A DNA stretch of 64,000 bases from an uncultured Flammeovirgaceae bacterium (GTDB taxonomy: Bacteria; Bacteroidota; Bacteroidia; Cytophagales; Cyclobacteriaceae): the NCBI GenBank assembly GCA_937883755.1, contig CAKZYA010000063.1, forward strand, positions 62,001-126,000, in the 5' to 3' direction. Positions within the stretch are counted from its first letter, which is position 1. Each line of letters starts with the position of its first letter. The notes beneath the pieces are model-generated. The model saw only the letters and a program-made list of their open reading frames with translations. It searched no databases and was not told the DNA's origin. A program made the translations under genes and the position numbers. This document shows positions 1 through 8,027 of the stretch, piece after piece.

Positions 1-506
1 TGATTACGAAGAGCTTCAAACTGTGATTCGGCACTAACGGTTTTGAGACGCTCAGCTTCTAACCGACTGTCTCTCAGCTTACTGTTAAAATAAACGATAG
101 CATTAACCGTATGCAAGAACAGGTTAATACGAAAGGCAAAGGCTAAGGCCAGTTTTAATAAAGAGAGATTATCAGCAAATGTCTCTCCCTGCCACAGAGT
201 AGCTCCATAGACCACTGCTGCTGAAGAAAATAGCACATTAACCAAGCTTAGCAGAAAATAAGGAACCAACGAAGTTAATCGAGAAGAAATGAGTGCCGAC
301 CGGCTGTTGACCTGATTCCAGAGCCAGCGGTTAATTTCCCAGACTAAGATGACAACCAGCAGGATTAAGGTAAAAAATTGCCACTTGGCCAGTGATATAT
401 CCAACAGTTGATCACCACTGGTGAAAAGAATATTCAGGTAAGAGTAACCCGCTAGTAGCAGGATAAATAAGTAACGATAACGATGGTGGAAAATATTCGC
501 ATTCAT
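1..506 (-). CDS. LytS-type sensor histidine kinase, N-terminal part (cut by window edge)
   Basis: The reverse strand reads openly from an ATG at 506 to the left edge, 168 codons. The product starts MNANIFHHRYRY and has about four hydrophobic segments (roughly residues 12-30, 42-58, 75-100 and 115-135). A charged linker follows, ending in SAESQFEALRN exactly at the edge. In LytS/YehU-type kinases (His_kinase, PF06580) this pattern, a multi-pass membrane domain then a 'QLEALKNQ' linker, comes just before the phospho-accepting NPHFLFN box, which would lie outside the window. Such kinases normally pair with a LytTR response regulator; none is visible here. The membrane topology and linker are seen. 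The kinase call is inferred because the catalytic part is missing. Confidence 0.72.
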   Translation of the reverse strand, partial: MNANIFHHRYRYLFILLLAGYSYLNILFTSGDQLLDISLAKWQFFTLILLVVILVWEINRWLWNQVNSRSALISSRLTSLVPYFLLSLVNVLFSSAAVVYGATLWQGETFADNLSLLKLALAFAFRINLFLHTVNAIVYFNSKLRDSRLEAERLKTVSAESQFEALRN

Positions 507-540
507 ACTGCACAATTCTGTCTGACACTTGACGATTAAT

Positions 541-570
541 GAATGAAAAGAAACCCTGACCACCAGGGTT
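541..570 (-). terminator. Rho-independent terminator of the FAS1 lipoprotein gene
   Basis: AACCCTG at 552-558 and CAGGGTT at 564-570 form a perfect 7-bp stem around a 5-nt loop. Read on the minus strand, the hairpin is followed by TTCTTTTCATTC. It lies 32 nt past the FAS1 stop codon and before the kinase start at 506, so the two minus-strand genes are probably separate transcripts. Confidence 0.6.
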
Positions 571-601
571 CAGGGCTTCTAATATACTACCAAATCGCCT
601 A

Positions 602-3600
602 TTATGGTAGTAGAACTTGATCTATTACATGAACTACCCCATTGGTAGCCAAAATATTTACTCCAACAATAGAAGCATCCGAACTATCATCGCTGCCATC
701 AACAATGGTAAGGTTATCAACATTGATGGTAATATCACCGCCCAAGGTCTCAAACTCACCATTCGTTAAGTCAGTAGAGTAGAAATCTTCGCCGCTAGAA
801 ACATGCAATAGAAGTACTGCTTGCAGGGTAGCAACATCTATATCATCAATTCCATCTACTCCTAAAAGTTCGTACAATGCTTCAAAAGCGGCATCGGTAG
901 GGGCGAAAACTGTGAAAGGTGAAAACTCATCGCCTCGCTTCTCATTCAAGATAGTGACAAGAGGTAACAGTTCACTATTATTAGCACTAGCCTCTTCTAC
1001 TTTGCTAAGAGCTGCTACTAGTTGGGTAAATTCAGGTGTAGCCGCTTGCGTAGCTGCTACCGCAATTTCTGTTACGGTCTGACTAGCCGGGGTAAGTACG
1101 CCATTTATTACGTGTACCACTCCATTATCAGTTTCAATATCTGCCTCAATTACTTCAAACTCGCCGTTGATGAAGAAGCCAGTAGCGCCATTATTACTTA
1201 CATTAATTTCGCGGAACTTCCCATCTACCTCCAGACGAGAGTGCGTAGCTGAAGCACCGTCTTTAAAGTCAGCTACTGCTTTGCGTTGTCCACTTAAGTG
1301 GTACAGTAGTATGTCTTTTAAGCTTTCAGCAGCAAGCACTTCATCAGCACCAGCGAAACCGTTATCTTCAATGAACTGGACAAATGCTTCGTTAGTCGGT
1401 AAGAAAAGTGTCCAGTTAATATTAGGATCAGTAATTACATCCAATTTAGCTGCTTCTACTGCTGCTAAGAAGGTGGTAAAACGTCCTTCGGCATCAAATA
1501 CTGCTGGTTGCAGCATAGTTCCGATAGAGTTGAGAATAAATTCAGGTACTAATACCTCATCAATCACATGGACTACCCCGTTAGCTGCCTCAATGTTAGC
1601 TAAGTCAGCAATAACATTAGTACTTCCGTTGATAGTTACCCCACCATTCTTCTCAATATCCAGATTACTGCCTTCTAAGGTTTCTTCTTCATTACCTAAG
1701 TCAGCTGCTAGTTTACGACTGTTTAGAATATGATATTCCAGTACGCGGCGTAGTACGTAATCAGGCACATCATCCAAGCCAGTAAGTTGAACTCCTAGTG
1801 CATCAGACAAAGTAGCTAGTAAGTCACCAAAAGCATCATTAGTCGGGGCAAAGACGGTAATGTCAGCGTTAAAGTCACCAGCTGTTTCTAACAAGTCAGG
1901 AGTGCGCTGTAATGCTGCTACTAAAGTACTTAGTGCTTCAGTGTCCGCAGCAATCTGAGCGATAGTAGCTTGCGGAGCGAGCGATTCAGGTACGAGTACG
2001 CGATCAATCAAGTGAACGACTCCATTCGCAGCCATCACATCGGCGGTAGTTACGGTTACATTTCCATTGATTACTACTCCGTCTGACTTATCAATAGATA
2101 GGCTTTCTCCTAACAACGTTTCTTCAGTTTCACCCAGGTCTTCGGCTACTTTAGTAGCACCCAAGATATGATACTGTAAAATTTGCGTCAGCACCTCATC
2201 AGGAATATCATCCAGGCTACTGAAGCGAGGGTCTTCTTCCAATAACTTGGCAAAAGCTTCATCACTAGGGGCAAATACCGTTAACATAGCTTCGGCATTA
2301 CCCGCTGCGTCTAGTAAATCAGGAACACGACCTAGAGCGGCCACCAAAATGCTAAGGTTTTCTGTGCTGGTGGCAATTTCAGCGATAGTAGGCTGAGGCA
2401 TCAACGACGGAGGCATTAAAACTTGATCAATCAGATGCACTACGCCGTTGGATGCCATAATATCAGCCACGTCCACATTTACTTCTCCATTAAGGGTCAC
2501 TCCTTCTTCAGTAGCCATTACCATGATAGACTCACCGTTCAGGGTTTCTTCATTTTCGCCTAAGTCAGCCGCTTTCTTGATACTTCCCAGAATATGATAC
2601 TGCAAAATAGTAGTCAGTACATCGTCAGGAATATCATCTAACGTAGCAAACTCTTCGCTATCAGCGAGCAACTGCTCAAAAGCCGCATTAGTGGGGGCAA
2701 ATACGGTTAGCATTGACTCTACATTGCCAGTAGCATTTAGCAATTCTGGGGCACGTCCTAGAGCAGCTACTAAAATACTTAGATCATCAGTAGCCACAGC
2801 GAGCTCAGCAATGGTAGGCAGTGGATCTAGTGAGGGCGGTAGTAATACATTATCAATTACATGGATAACGCCATTGGTTGCCATTACATCAGCCAAGGTT
2901 ACAGCAATGTCACCGTTAAGGGTTACGCCATCTTCGCTTTTCATAATCACGATAGACTCACCTTGTACAGTTTCTTCGCTTTCGCCTAAATCAGCCGCTA
3001 ATTTTTCGCCGGCCAGCACGTGATACTGAAGTACTGCTTTTAGCACATCATCCGGAATGTCTTCCAAAGCCGCAAAGCGATCATCTTCTTCTAAAAATTT
3101 AGCAAAAGCATCATTGGTAGGGCCAAATACAGTAAAAGGGCCATCACCTTGTAGGGTTTCTACTATGTCAGGAAACTTCGTGAGAGCGGTTTCCAGGATA
3201 CTGAAATCCTCGCCTTCAGTTACAATTTCTACGATAGACTGATCAGCTTCTTCACGAGCAGCTGGACTCAGTACACCATCAATGATATGAACTACACCAT
3301 TCGATACTTCATTATCCGCACTTACTACTCGGATGGTACCATTTAAGGTCACACCATTATCTAGCGTCACGTTGATGCTTTGCCCAGACAAGAGTGTAGG
3401 TACGTTACCCGCAGTAAGTTCAGAGGATAGCGTTTTTCCAGCTACTACATGGTAGCTTAACACATCGCTCAGAATATCTTCAGGAATATCGTTTAGACTA
3501 GAAAAATCATCGTTTTCCGCCAAAAAATCCGCAAAAGCGGAATTATTCGGGGCAAAAATTGTCACTGGGTTATTGTCATCAGAGAGGGCACTCGCTAAGT

Positions 3601-3793
3601 CAGTACGATTAACGGCAGCTACTAAGCTACTTAGTTCATCGTTGTCTTGAGCTAAATCGAGAGCATTGGCTTGTGGTTCGGGGTTGACAGGGTTGGTTTC
3701 TTCCTCGCAGGCAGTGAGCACCACCAGCAGACTGAGGGCTACCATAAGAGGGTAGCGGGCGGTTAAAAAATGTTTCCAAAATGTTTTCATCAT
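602..3793 (-). CDS. Seven-domain fasciclin (FAS1) lipoprotein
   Basis: This 1063-residue envelope protein starts with a hydrophobic signal and a lipobox, LTAC, with the cysteine near residue 29, so it should be lipid-anchored. Seven FAS1 domains follow, each opening with a variant of 'TVFAPTNDAF' and closing with 'NGVVHVIDxVLxP'; I count seven of each. Spacing is about 140 residues for domains 1-5, and domains 6-7 are more divergent. Domains 2-4 are most alike (nearly identical DIPDDVL, QYHILG and GESI segments), which suggests recent tandem duplication. FAS1 domains mediate adhesion in eukaryotes and bacteria; one or two domains per bacterial protein is common, so seven is long. The start could be either of the first two Met codons. 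The gene has its own terminator, and I see no clear promoter motif upstream. Confidence 0.93.
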   Translation of the reverse strand: MMKTFWKHFLTARYPLMVALSLLVVLTACEEETNPVNPEPQANALDLAQDNDELSSLVAAVNRTDLASALSDDNNPVTIFAPNNSAFADFLAENDDFSSLNDIPEDILSDVLSYHVVAGKTLSSELTAGNVPTLLSGQSINVTLDNGVTLNGTIRVVSADNEVSNGVVHIIDGVLSPAAREEADQSIVEIVTEGEDFSILETALTKFPDIVETLQGDGPFTVFGPTNDAFAKFLEEDDRFAALEDIPDDVLKAVLQYHVLAGEKLAADLGESEETVQGESIVIMKSEDGVTLNGDIAVTLADVMATNGVIHVIDNVLLPPSLDPLPTIAELAVATDDLSILVAALGRAPELLNATGNVESMLTVFAPTNAAFEQLLADSEEFATLDDIPDDVLTTILQYHILGSIKKAADLGENEETLNGESIMVMATEEGVTLNGEVNVDVADIMASNGVVHLIDQVLMPPSLMPQPTIAEIATSTENLSILVAALGRVPDLLDAAGNAEAMLTVFAPSDEAFAKLLEEDPRFSSLDDIPDEVLTQILQYHILGATKVAEDLGETEETLLGESLSIDKSDGVVINGNVTVTTADVMAANGVVHLIDRVLVPESLAPQATIAQIAADTEALSTLVAALQRTPDLLETAGDFNADITVFAPTNDAFGDLLATLSDALGVQLTGLDDVPDYVLRRVLEYHILNSRKLAADLGNEEETLEGSNLDIEKNGGVTINGSTNVIADLANIEAANGVVHVIDEVLVPEFILNSIGTMLQPAVFDAEGRFTTFLAAVEAAKLDVITDPNINWTLFLPTNEAFVQFIEDNGFAGADEVLAAESLKDILLYHLSGQRKAVADFKDGASATHSRLEVDGKFREINVSNNGATGFFINGEFEVIEADIETDNGVVHVINGVLTPASQTVTEIAVAATQAATPEFTQLVAALSKVEEASANNSELLPLVTILNEKRGDEFSPFTVFAPTDAAFEALYELLGVDGIDDIDVATLQAVLLLHVSSGEDFYSTDLTNGEFETLGGDITINVDNLTIVDGSDDSSDASIVGVNILATNGVVHVIDQVLLP

Positions 3794-3962
3794 AAAATAG
3801 GTTTGGAGATGTAACTATTAATTTCACCTCTACTAACCCAAGAAAATGATGATTGGAATAGCCAAATACCCTAAATCAGACTAAAATTGGAGTGAACCGT
3901 AGACAATTTACCGTGAATTGTTTAAGCGGTCAGGTAATTTTATGTACGATTTTCAGTACACC

Positions 3963-4724
3963 TTACACTTTGCCCTTAACTACGAATCGTTCAATTTCCT
4001 TCAAGGTTATCAAGCCCTCGTAGTACGCTCGGCCAAAAACGACTCCATAAAGTCCTATCTCTTGTAACCGCTCTATATCTTCTAATCGATATACTCCGCC
4101 ACTAGCAATAAGCTTGATCCCGGGGAATTTATCCATTAGGTCTCGATACAGATTAAAGGAGGGACCTTCTACCTGCCCTTCTTTAGATATATCACTGGTT
4201 TTAAGAAACTTTAAGCTACGGCTGTAAAAGTATTCTACGTGCTCAAACAGATCAATCTGGGTGCCCTTTTGCCAGCCTTGAATAGCAACTTTCCTACCCT
4301 CCGGCGTATCGCTGATAGCATCGGCGCCCAGTGCAATTTTTTCCCGGCCGTAAGACATAATCCAGGAAGCAAACTCAGTCCGACGGTTCACTGCTGCGGT
4401 AGCTGCCGTAATTTTTTTGGCTCCGTAGTCAAAGGCTTTGTTTACGTCACCGTCAGTGTTGATGCCCCCAGCAAAATCAATTTCTAATTGGGTATGCCCC
4501 GCAATTGCTTCCAGAATATGATAATTCACTGGTTTACCCTTGCGGGTTCCGTCCAGATCAACCAACTGTAGATTTCGGATGCCGTGGTCTTCAAACTTCT
4601 TGGCTAGATCAATGGGACTCTCGGAATACACCTGCTCTTGGTCGAAATCACCCTGTTTCAAACGGGTGATCTTATTATTGAGAATAGAAATAGAGGGGAT
4701 AATTTCGATTTTTCGCGACTGCAT
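3963..4724 (-). CDS. HisA paralogue (TIM barrel) with substituted active-site residues
   Basis: This 253-residue protein aligns along its length with HisA, the ProFAR isomerase of histidine synthesis: RLKQGDFDQE, HLVDLDG-like LQLVDLDG, a GGI phosphate loop, GADA and LIASGGV. Key positions differ from the family. The first catalytic Asp (in 'PAIDL') is Ser in IIPSISI. The 'TDIxxDG' segment reads SDISKEG, replacing the conserved Thr with Ser and the Asp with Glu. The usual FGGGI is FAGGI, and IGKAIYEG is FGRAYYEG. The second catalytic Asp (GLDA/GADA) is kept. No other his gene is nearby. I infer a paralogue with a changed or lost reaction; a divergent true HisA is possible if the genome has no other copy. 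Confidence 0.8.
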   Translation of the reverse strand: MQSRKIEIIPSISILNNKITRLKQGDFDQEQVYSESPIDLAKKFEDHGIRNLQLVDLDGTRKGKPVNYHILEAIAGHTQLEIDFAGGINTDGDVNKAFDYGAKKITAATAAVNRRTEFASWIMSYGREKIALGADAISDTPEGRKVAIQGWQKGTQIDLFEHVEYFYSRSLKFLKTSDISKEGQVEGPSFNLYRDLMDKFPGIKLIASGGVYRLEDIERLQEIGLYGVVFGRAYYEGLITLKEIERFVVKGKV

Positions 4725-4881
4725 ACGTTATTCCTGGTTGTAGAAAGGTAATTGTATAATCATCCGACCGCCCACAAAACTCGTATAATTTAGCATATAT
4801 TGCTAAGAAAATGCTTTTTTTGCCATCAATTATTTAAGAAGACACGATTTTTCTTAAAAAAGTGGCAAACAAAAGATATTT

Positions 4882-5826
4882 CTACGCAAATGGGAGTGAA
4901 GCCAAATCTACATTACCACCCGTTAGAATAATACCTACCCGTTTGCCCGAAAAATTATCAGAACGTTTTAGCAAAGCCGCCAACGGAACGGCACAGGATG
5001 GCTCGATAATAATTTTCATCCGTTCCCAAATTAGGCGCATTGCTGACACGATCTCTTCATCGCTCACCGTGATAATTTCCTTCACATACTCTTGAATGAT
5101 AGGAAAGGTTTTGTCACCCAGTGAAGTAAGTAGGCCATCAGCAATGGTATCGGGTTGTTCCGACGGAATAATCCGACCTGCCTGCAGTGACCGATAGGCG
5201 TCGTCCGCCCCGACGGGTTCTCCAGCAATTACTTCAGCTTGAGGTAATAAATAATGGGTACTCAGCGCTGTGCCACTCAACAATCCTCCTCCGCCTACGG
5301 GAGCCATTACTACATCTAAATCAACCGTATCTTCTATTAATTCTAAAGCAGCAGTAGCTTGTCCGGTAATAACCTGTTCGTTATTGTACGGATGCACAAA
5401 GGTAGCTCCGGTTCGGTCAATCACTTGGTTTAGTGTATCCTCGCGGGCTTGGAGCGTGGGTTCGCAGAAAATAATCTCAGCTCCGTATTCGGCTACCGCT
5501 CGTTTCTTCACTTCCGGAGCAGTGCGGGGCATTACGATATAAGCCGGAATCCCTACCGATTGCGCCGCTTTGGCTAATGCTTGCCCATGATTGCCCGAAG
5601 AGTGCGTAGCTACTCCCTTGACCCGATCAGTGTCAGAAAGAGAGAGTACGGCATTAGCTGCTCCCCGCATTTTGAAAGCTCCCGCTCGCTGAAAATTTTC
5701 GCACTTAAAAAACAGTTGCGCCCCTGATTTTCGGTTTAGGGTTTCGCTAGTGAGCACCGGGGTACGGTGAATCAGTGGGTTAATTCGCTCAGCTGCTTGG
5801 CGAATGTCAGAGAGAGTAATGGGCAT
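4882..5826 (-). CDS. Serine/threonine dehydratase-like PLP enzyme
   Basis: This fold-type II PLP enzyme of 314 residues has the size of catabolic threonine dehydratase or serine racemase, without the C-terminal regulatory ACT-like domain of biosynthetic IlvA. The PLP lysine lies in AGAFKMRGA (about residue 53). SSGNHGQ binds the substrate carboxylate, and VGGGGLLSG near residue 180 binds the PLP phosphate. The C-terminal ILTGGNVD also fits the family. It probably deaminates L-Ser/L-Thr to 2-oxoacids or racemises serine; the sequence alone does not separate these, nor 3-hydroxyaspartate dehydratase. It lies 28 bp upstream of the RraA-like gene's end on the same strand and may be cotranscribed with it. 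Confidence 0.85.
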   Translation of the reverse strand: MPITLSDIRQAAERINPLIHRTPVLTSETLNRKSGAQLFFKCENFQRAGAFKMRGAANAVLSLSDTDRVKGVATHSSGNHGQALAKAAQSVGIPAYIVMPRTAPEVKKRAVAEYGAEIIFCEPTLQAREDTLNQVIDRTGATFVHPYNNEQVITGQATAALELIEDTVDLDVVMAPVGGGGLLSGTALSTHYLLPQAEVIAGEPVGADDAYRSLQAGRIIPSEQPDTIADGLLTSLGDKTFPIIQEYVKEIITVSDEEIVSAMRLIWERMKIIIEPSCAVPLAALLKRSDNFSGKRVGIILTGGNVDLASLPFA

Positions 5827-5854
5827 TTTTTAGGATTGAGAGAGGTAAATCACA

Positions 5855-6643
5855 CTATTTCTGATCTTCCACAGTGAAGTCTACCGGAATACCAAGTTCT
5901 TCATAAAGTTTTCGGCGAGCCGCCATATCAATATTTTTTTCTTCCCGAGCCGCATCCGCCACGTTTACCGCTTGTTCGCGAGGGACAACAATTACCCCAT
6001 CGCCATCCGCTACAATCACATCACCAGGACGAATATATGTTCCGCCAATTACTACTGGCTCATTATACGACTCTAACTCGTTTCTCCCCGGACGAATTCC
6101 CCGACCGCGCTTCATATAATCCATGTACACTGGAATTTCCTGCTTGATGATTTCGTCGGTATCACGTACACCTCCAGCAGCAATAATGCCTACCGCACCC
6201 TGTCGTTTCCAGAGCATACTATTATTGGAACCTACGGTACCTGTATCACCATCATCAGCATTATCAATGACCACTACATGACCGGGTTGCAGCTCCTCAA
6301 TAAAAGGTTCACCTGATAGATTAGTGTACCACTGATCGCGCCACTTTTTATACTCTTCTCGTGAGACTTCACCTAAGCTTTCCAGTCGCTGAGTGGGCAC
6401 GTAGCGCACCGTAAACGCAATTCCAACCAGTTGGTGGGAAAACTCCTCGATATCTTTCCAGAGTGGAGCGATTTTGGGATCCATCAATCCAACATCTTTC
6501 AGTCCGACCATATCCATTCCGTCGGATACGTCGGCTACCCGTAGTCCTTCGTACAGTTTTAGTAATTGTTCGTTAGTGACTTTAGGCTGATTTTGAGCTA
6601 TCAGACTGATTGGCAGTACCAGTAGTATGAAGAGGTATTTCAT
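5855..6643 (-). CDS. Exported RraA-family protein
   Basis: The protein has 262 residues: a Sec signal peptide (MKYLFILLVLPISLIAQ, cleavage near residue 17), then an RraA/HMG-aldolase-like domain. Family hallmarks are DTGTVGSNNSMLWKRQG, AAGGVRDTDEI (the Arg-Asp pair that binds substrate and metal in the aldolases), and ADGDGVIVVPREQA. Cytoplasmic relatives are 4-hydroxy-4-methyl-2-oxoglutarate/oxaloacetate aldolases or RNase E inhibitors. An exported copy suggests a secreted lyase or decarboxylase role rather than RNase control, but no substrate can be assigned. Its 5' end overlaps the 3' end of the upstream membrane-protein gene by 62 bp, consistent with coupled translation. Confidence 0.82.
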   Translation of the reverse strand: MKYLFILLVLPISLIAQNQPKVTNEQLLKLYEGLRVADVSDGMDMVGLKDVGLMDPKIAPLWKDIEEFSHQLVGIAFTVRYVPTQRLESLGEVSREEYKKWRDQWYTNLSGEPFIEELQPGHVVVIDNADDGDTGTVGSNNSMLWKRQGAVGIIAAGGVRDTDEIIKQEIPVYMDYMKRGRGIRPGRNELESYNEPVVIGGTYIRPGDVIVADGDGVIVVPREQAVNVADAAREEKNIDMAARRKLYEELGIPVDFTVEDQK

Positions 6644-7100
6644 GAGATGTTAGGTAAGGTTGTAAAAGTTGTTCAAGTGCTTGTAGTTTATCCTGGGATA
6701 GGCTTCTTAACCAGAAGAAGTACCGTCGATTGACGTGGGGCGATTCATAAGAAAGCACAACTGTCATTTGACGGTCGTGATGATCTATTTTTATCTCTTC
6801 AATATGCTGCCACTGAAAAATGTTTACTTTATCACTAGGTTTAGGTGACTGCTTAATTAGTAAGCCTTCACCCGTAGTTTGTATTCGGACAGCAGCCTCG
6901 TCGCCAACTTGATAGTACTTATAAGCTCTTTGAAACAAAGTCATACTGAAGATGAAGGCGAGCGAAAAAGTAACGGGGCTTTCTGCCCAAAAAAATTCGT
7001 AGATACTCACTCCTAATAAGGCTATGCCAGCGCATAGATTGATAATCCACTGACCGCGATAGCTTAGAAGACCCCAATGAAGATAGATAGTATTAGTCAT
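6582..7100 (-). CDS. Small membrane protein of unknown function
   Basis: I do not recognise this protein. From the ATG at 7100 it has 172 residues: two hydrophobic segments near the N terminus (about residues 15-36 and 40-56), then a soluble part rich in beta-strand-like sequence (LLIKQSP, IEEIKIDHHDRQMTVVL) that could be a small PH-like domain; this is only an impression. I preferred 7100 to the ATG at 7121 because it starts 2 bp after the yaaA stop and avoids overlap. The 3' end overlaps the RraA-like gene by 62 bp, so yaaA, this gene and the RraA-like gene look cotranscribed. Confidence 0.65.
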   Translation of the reverse strand: MTNTIYLHWGLLSYRGQWIINLCAGIALLGVSIYEFFWAESPVTFSLAFIFSMTLFQRAYKYYQVGDEAAVRIQTTGEGLLIKQSPKPSDKVNIFQWQHIEEIKIDHHDRQMTVVLSYESPHVNRRYFFWLRSLSQDKLQALEQLLQPYLTSHEIPLHTTGTANQSDSSKSA

Positions 7101-7102
7101 AA

Positions 7103-7876
7103 TTATCGAACAAATACCCATTCTCGTTCCGAAGATAAAGAATCGCTGTATTCGTAGCCACCATCGGTAAAAGTTTTTAGCTGCTCCGGCTGATCAATCG
7201 CTTGGCGAATAATGAAATTAGCCATTTTGCCGCGAGCGCGTTTGGCGTAGATAGCAATCACTTTATACTTACCATCTTTATTCTCCTTAAATACCGGAGT
7301 TATCACTTCTCCGACTAACTGCTTGGTATCAATAGATTTGAAGTACTCATTGGAAGCCAAATTAACTAACACTTTAGATTCTTGAGATTGTAGTGCCTCA
7401 TTGAGCTGTTGGGTAATACGATTCCCCCAAAATTTATACAGGTTTTCACCACGAGAATTCTCCAGCGATGTTTTCATTTCTAGTCGATAAGGCTGCATTA
7501 AGTCTAATGGGCGCAGCAGGCCATACAGACCAGAAATAATTCGTAAGTGATCCTGGGCAAAAGCAAACTCCTGCTCAGAATAATCATCCACCGCAATATC
7601 GGTATATACATCACCCTTAAACGCTAGTAGAGCCTGCCGGGCATTTTCGGCAGTAAAGGGTACAGAAAAGTGCTGATAGCGCTCGTGATTAAGGGTTGCG
7701 ATTTTTTCGCTAACGTCCATCAGTTCGGCAATATCGGCTACGGACTTCTTTTTTAGTTCTTTAACCAGCTTCTGGGAGTCATCTAGCAATACCGGAGTGC
7801 TGTTGGGCAACTTACTGACATCAACAGAGCCATTAGAGAAATCTTGGGTTTTGGAAGGAGATAAGATTGTGAGCAT
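7103..7876 (-). CDS. yaaA: YaaA family peroxide-stress protein
   Basis: At 257 residues this is the normal length for the YaaA/DUF328 family. It opens with MLTILSPSKTQDF and contains LVNLASNEYFKSID and YAKRARGKMANFII, all family-typical. In E. coli YaaA lowers intracellular free iron during hydrogen peroxide stress and binds DNA; the fold has a helix-hairpin-helix-like DNA-binding element. The product is cytoplasmic. The unknown membrane-protein gene starts 2 bp after its stop. I saw no OxyR-like or Fur-like site in the 151-bp upstream gap, which holds only a possible stem (GGATAA/TTATCC around 7920-7947). Confidence 0.92.
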   Translation of the reverse strand: MLTILSPSKTQDFSNGSVDVSKLPNSTPVLLDDSQKLVKELKKKSVADIAELMDVSEKIATLNHERYQHFSVPFTAENARQALLAFKGDVYTDIAVDDYSEQEFAFAQDHLRIISGLYGLLRPLDLMQPYRLEMKTSLENSRGENLYKFWGNRITQQLNEALQSQESKVLVNLASNEYFKSIDTKQLVGEVITPVFKENKDGKYKVIAIYAKRARGKMANFIIRQAIDQPEQLKTFTDGGYEYSDSLSSEREWVFVR

Positions 7877-8027
7877 AATTATCTAATTGAAAGTTTATCC
7901 CGGATGAGTGAGGGATAGTGGATAATTCATTTTTGAATAGCTTATCCATATAACATGAAATCTAAAGTAGTGTTGGTAACAACAGAACTTCTTAAAAATA
8001 GCAAAGAAAACATAGAATGATATACTA

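Noticed and set aside
1167-1733. Plus-strand open frame of 188 codons inside the FAS1 lipoprotein gene
   Set aside because: It lies wholly antisense to a strong seven-domain gene, has Ser/Thr-rich low-complexity sequence and no recognisable domain; it is a shadow of the repeats.
3963-4724. Member of a histidine biosynthesis operon
   Set aside because: Neighbours are a FAS1 lipoprotein and a dehydratase-like enzyme, with spacers of 169 and 157 bp; no other his gene is present.
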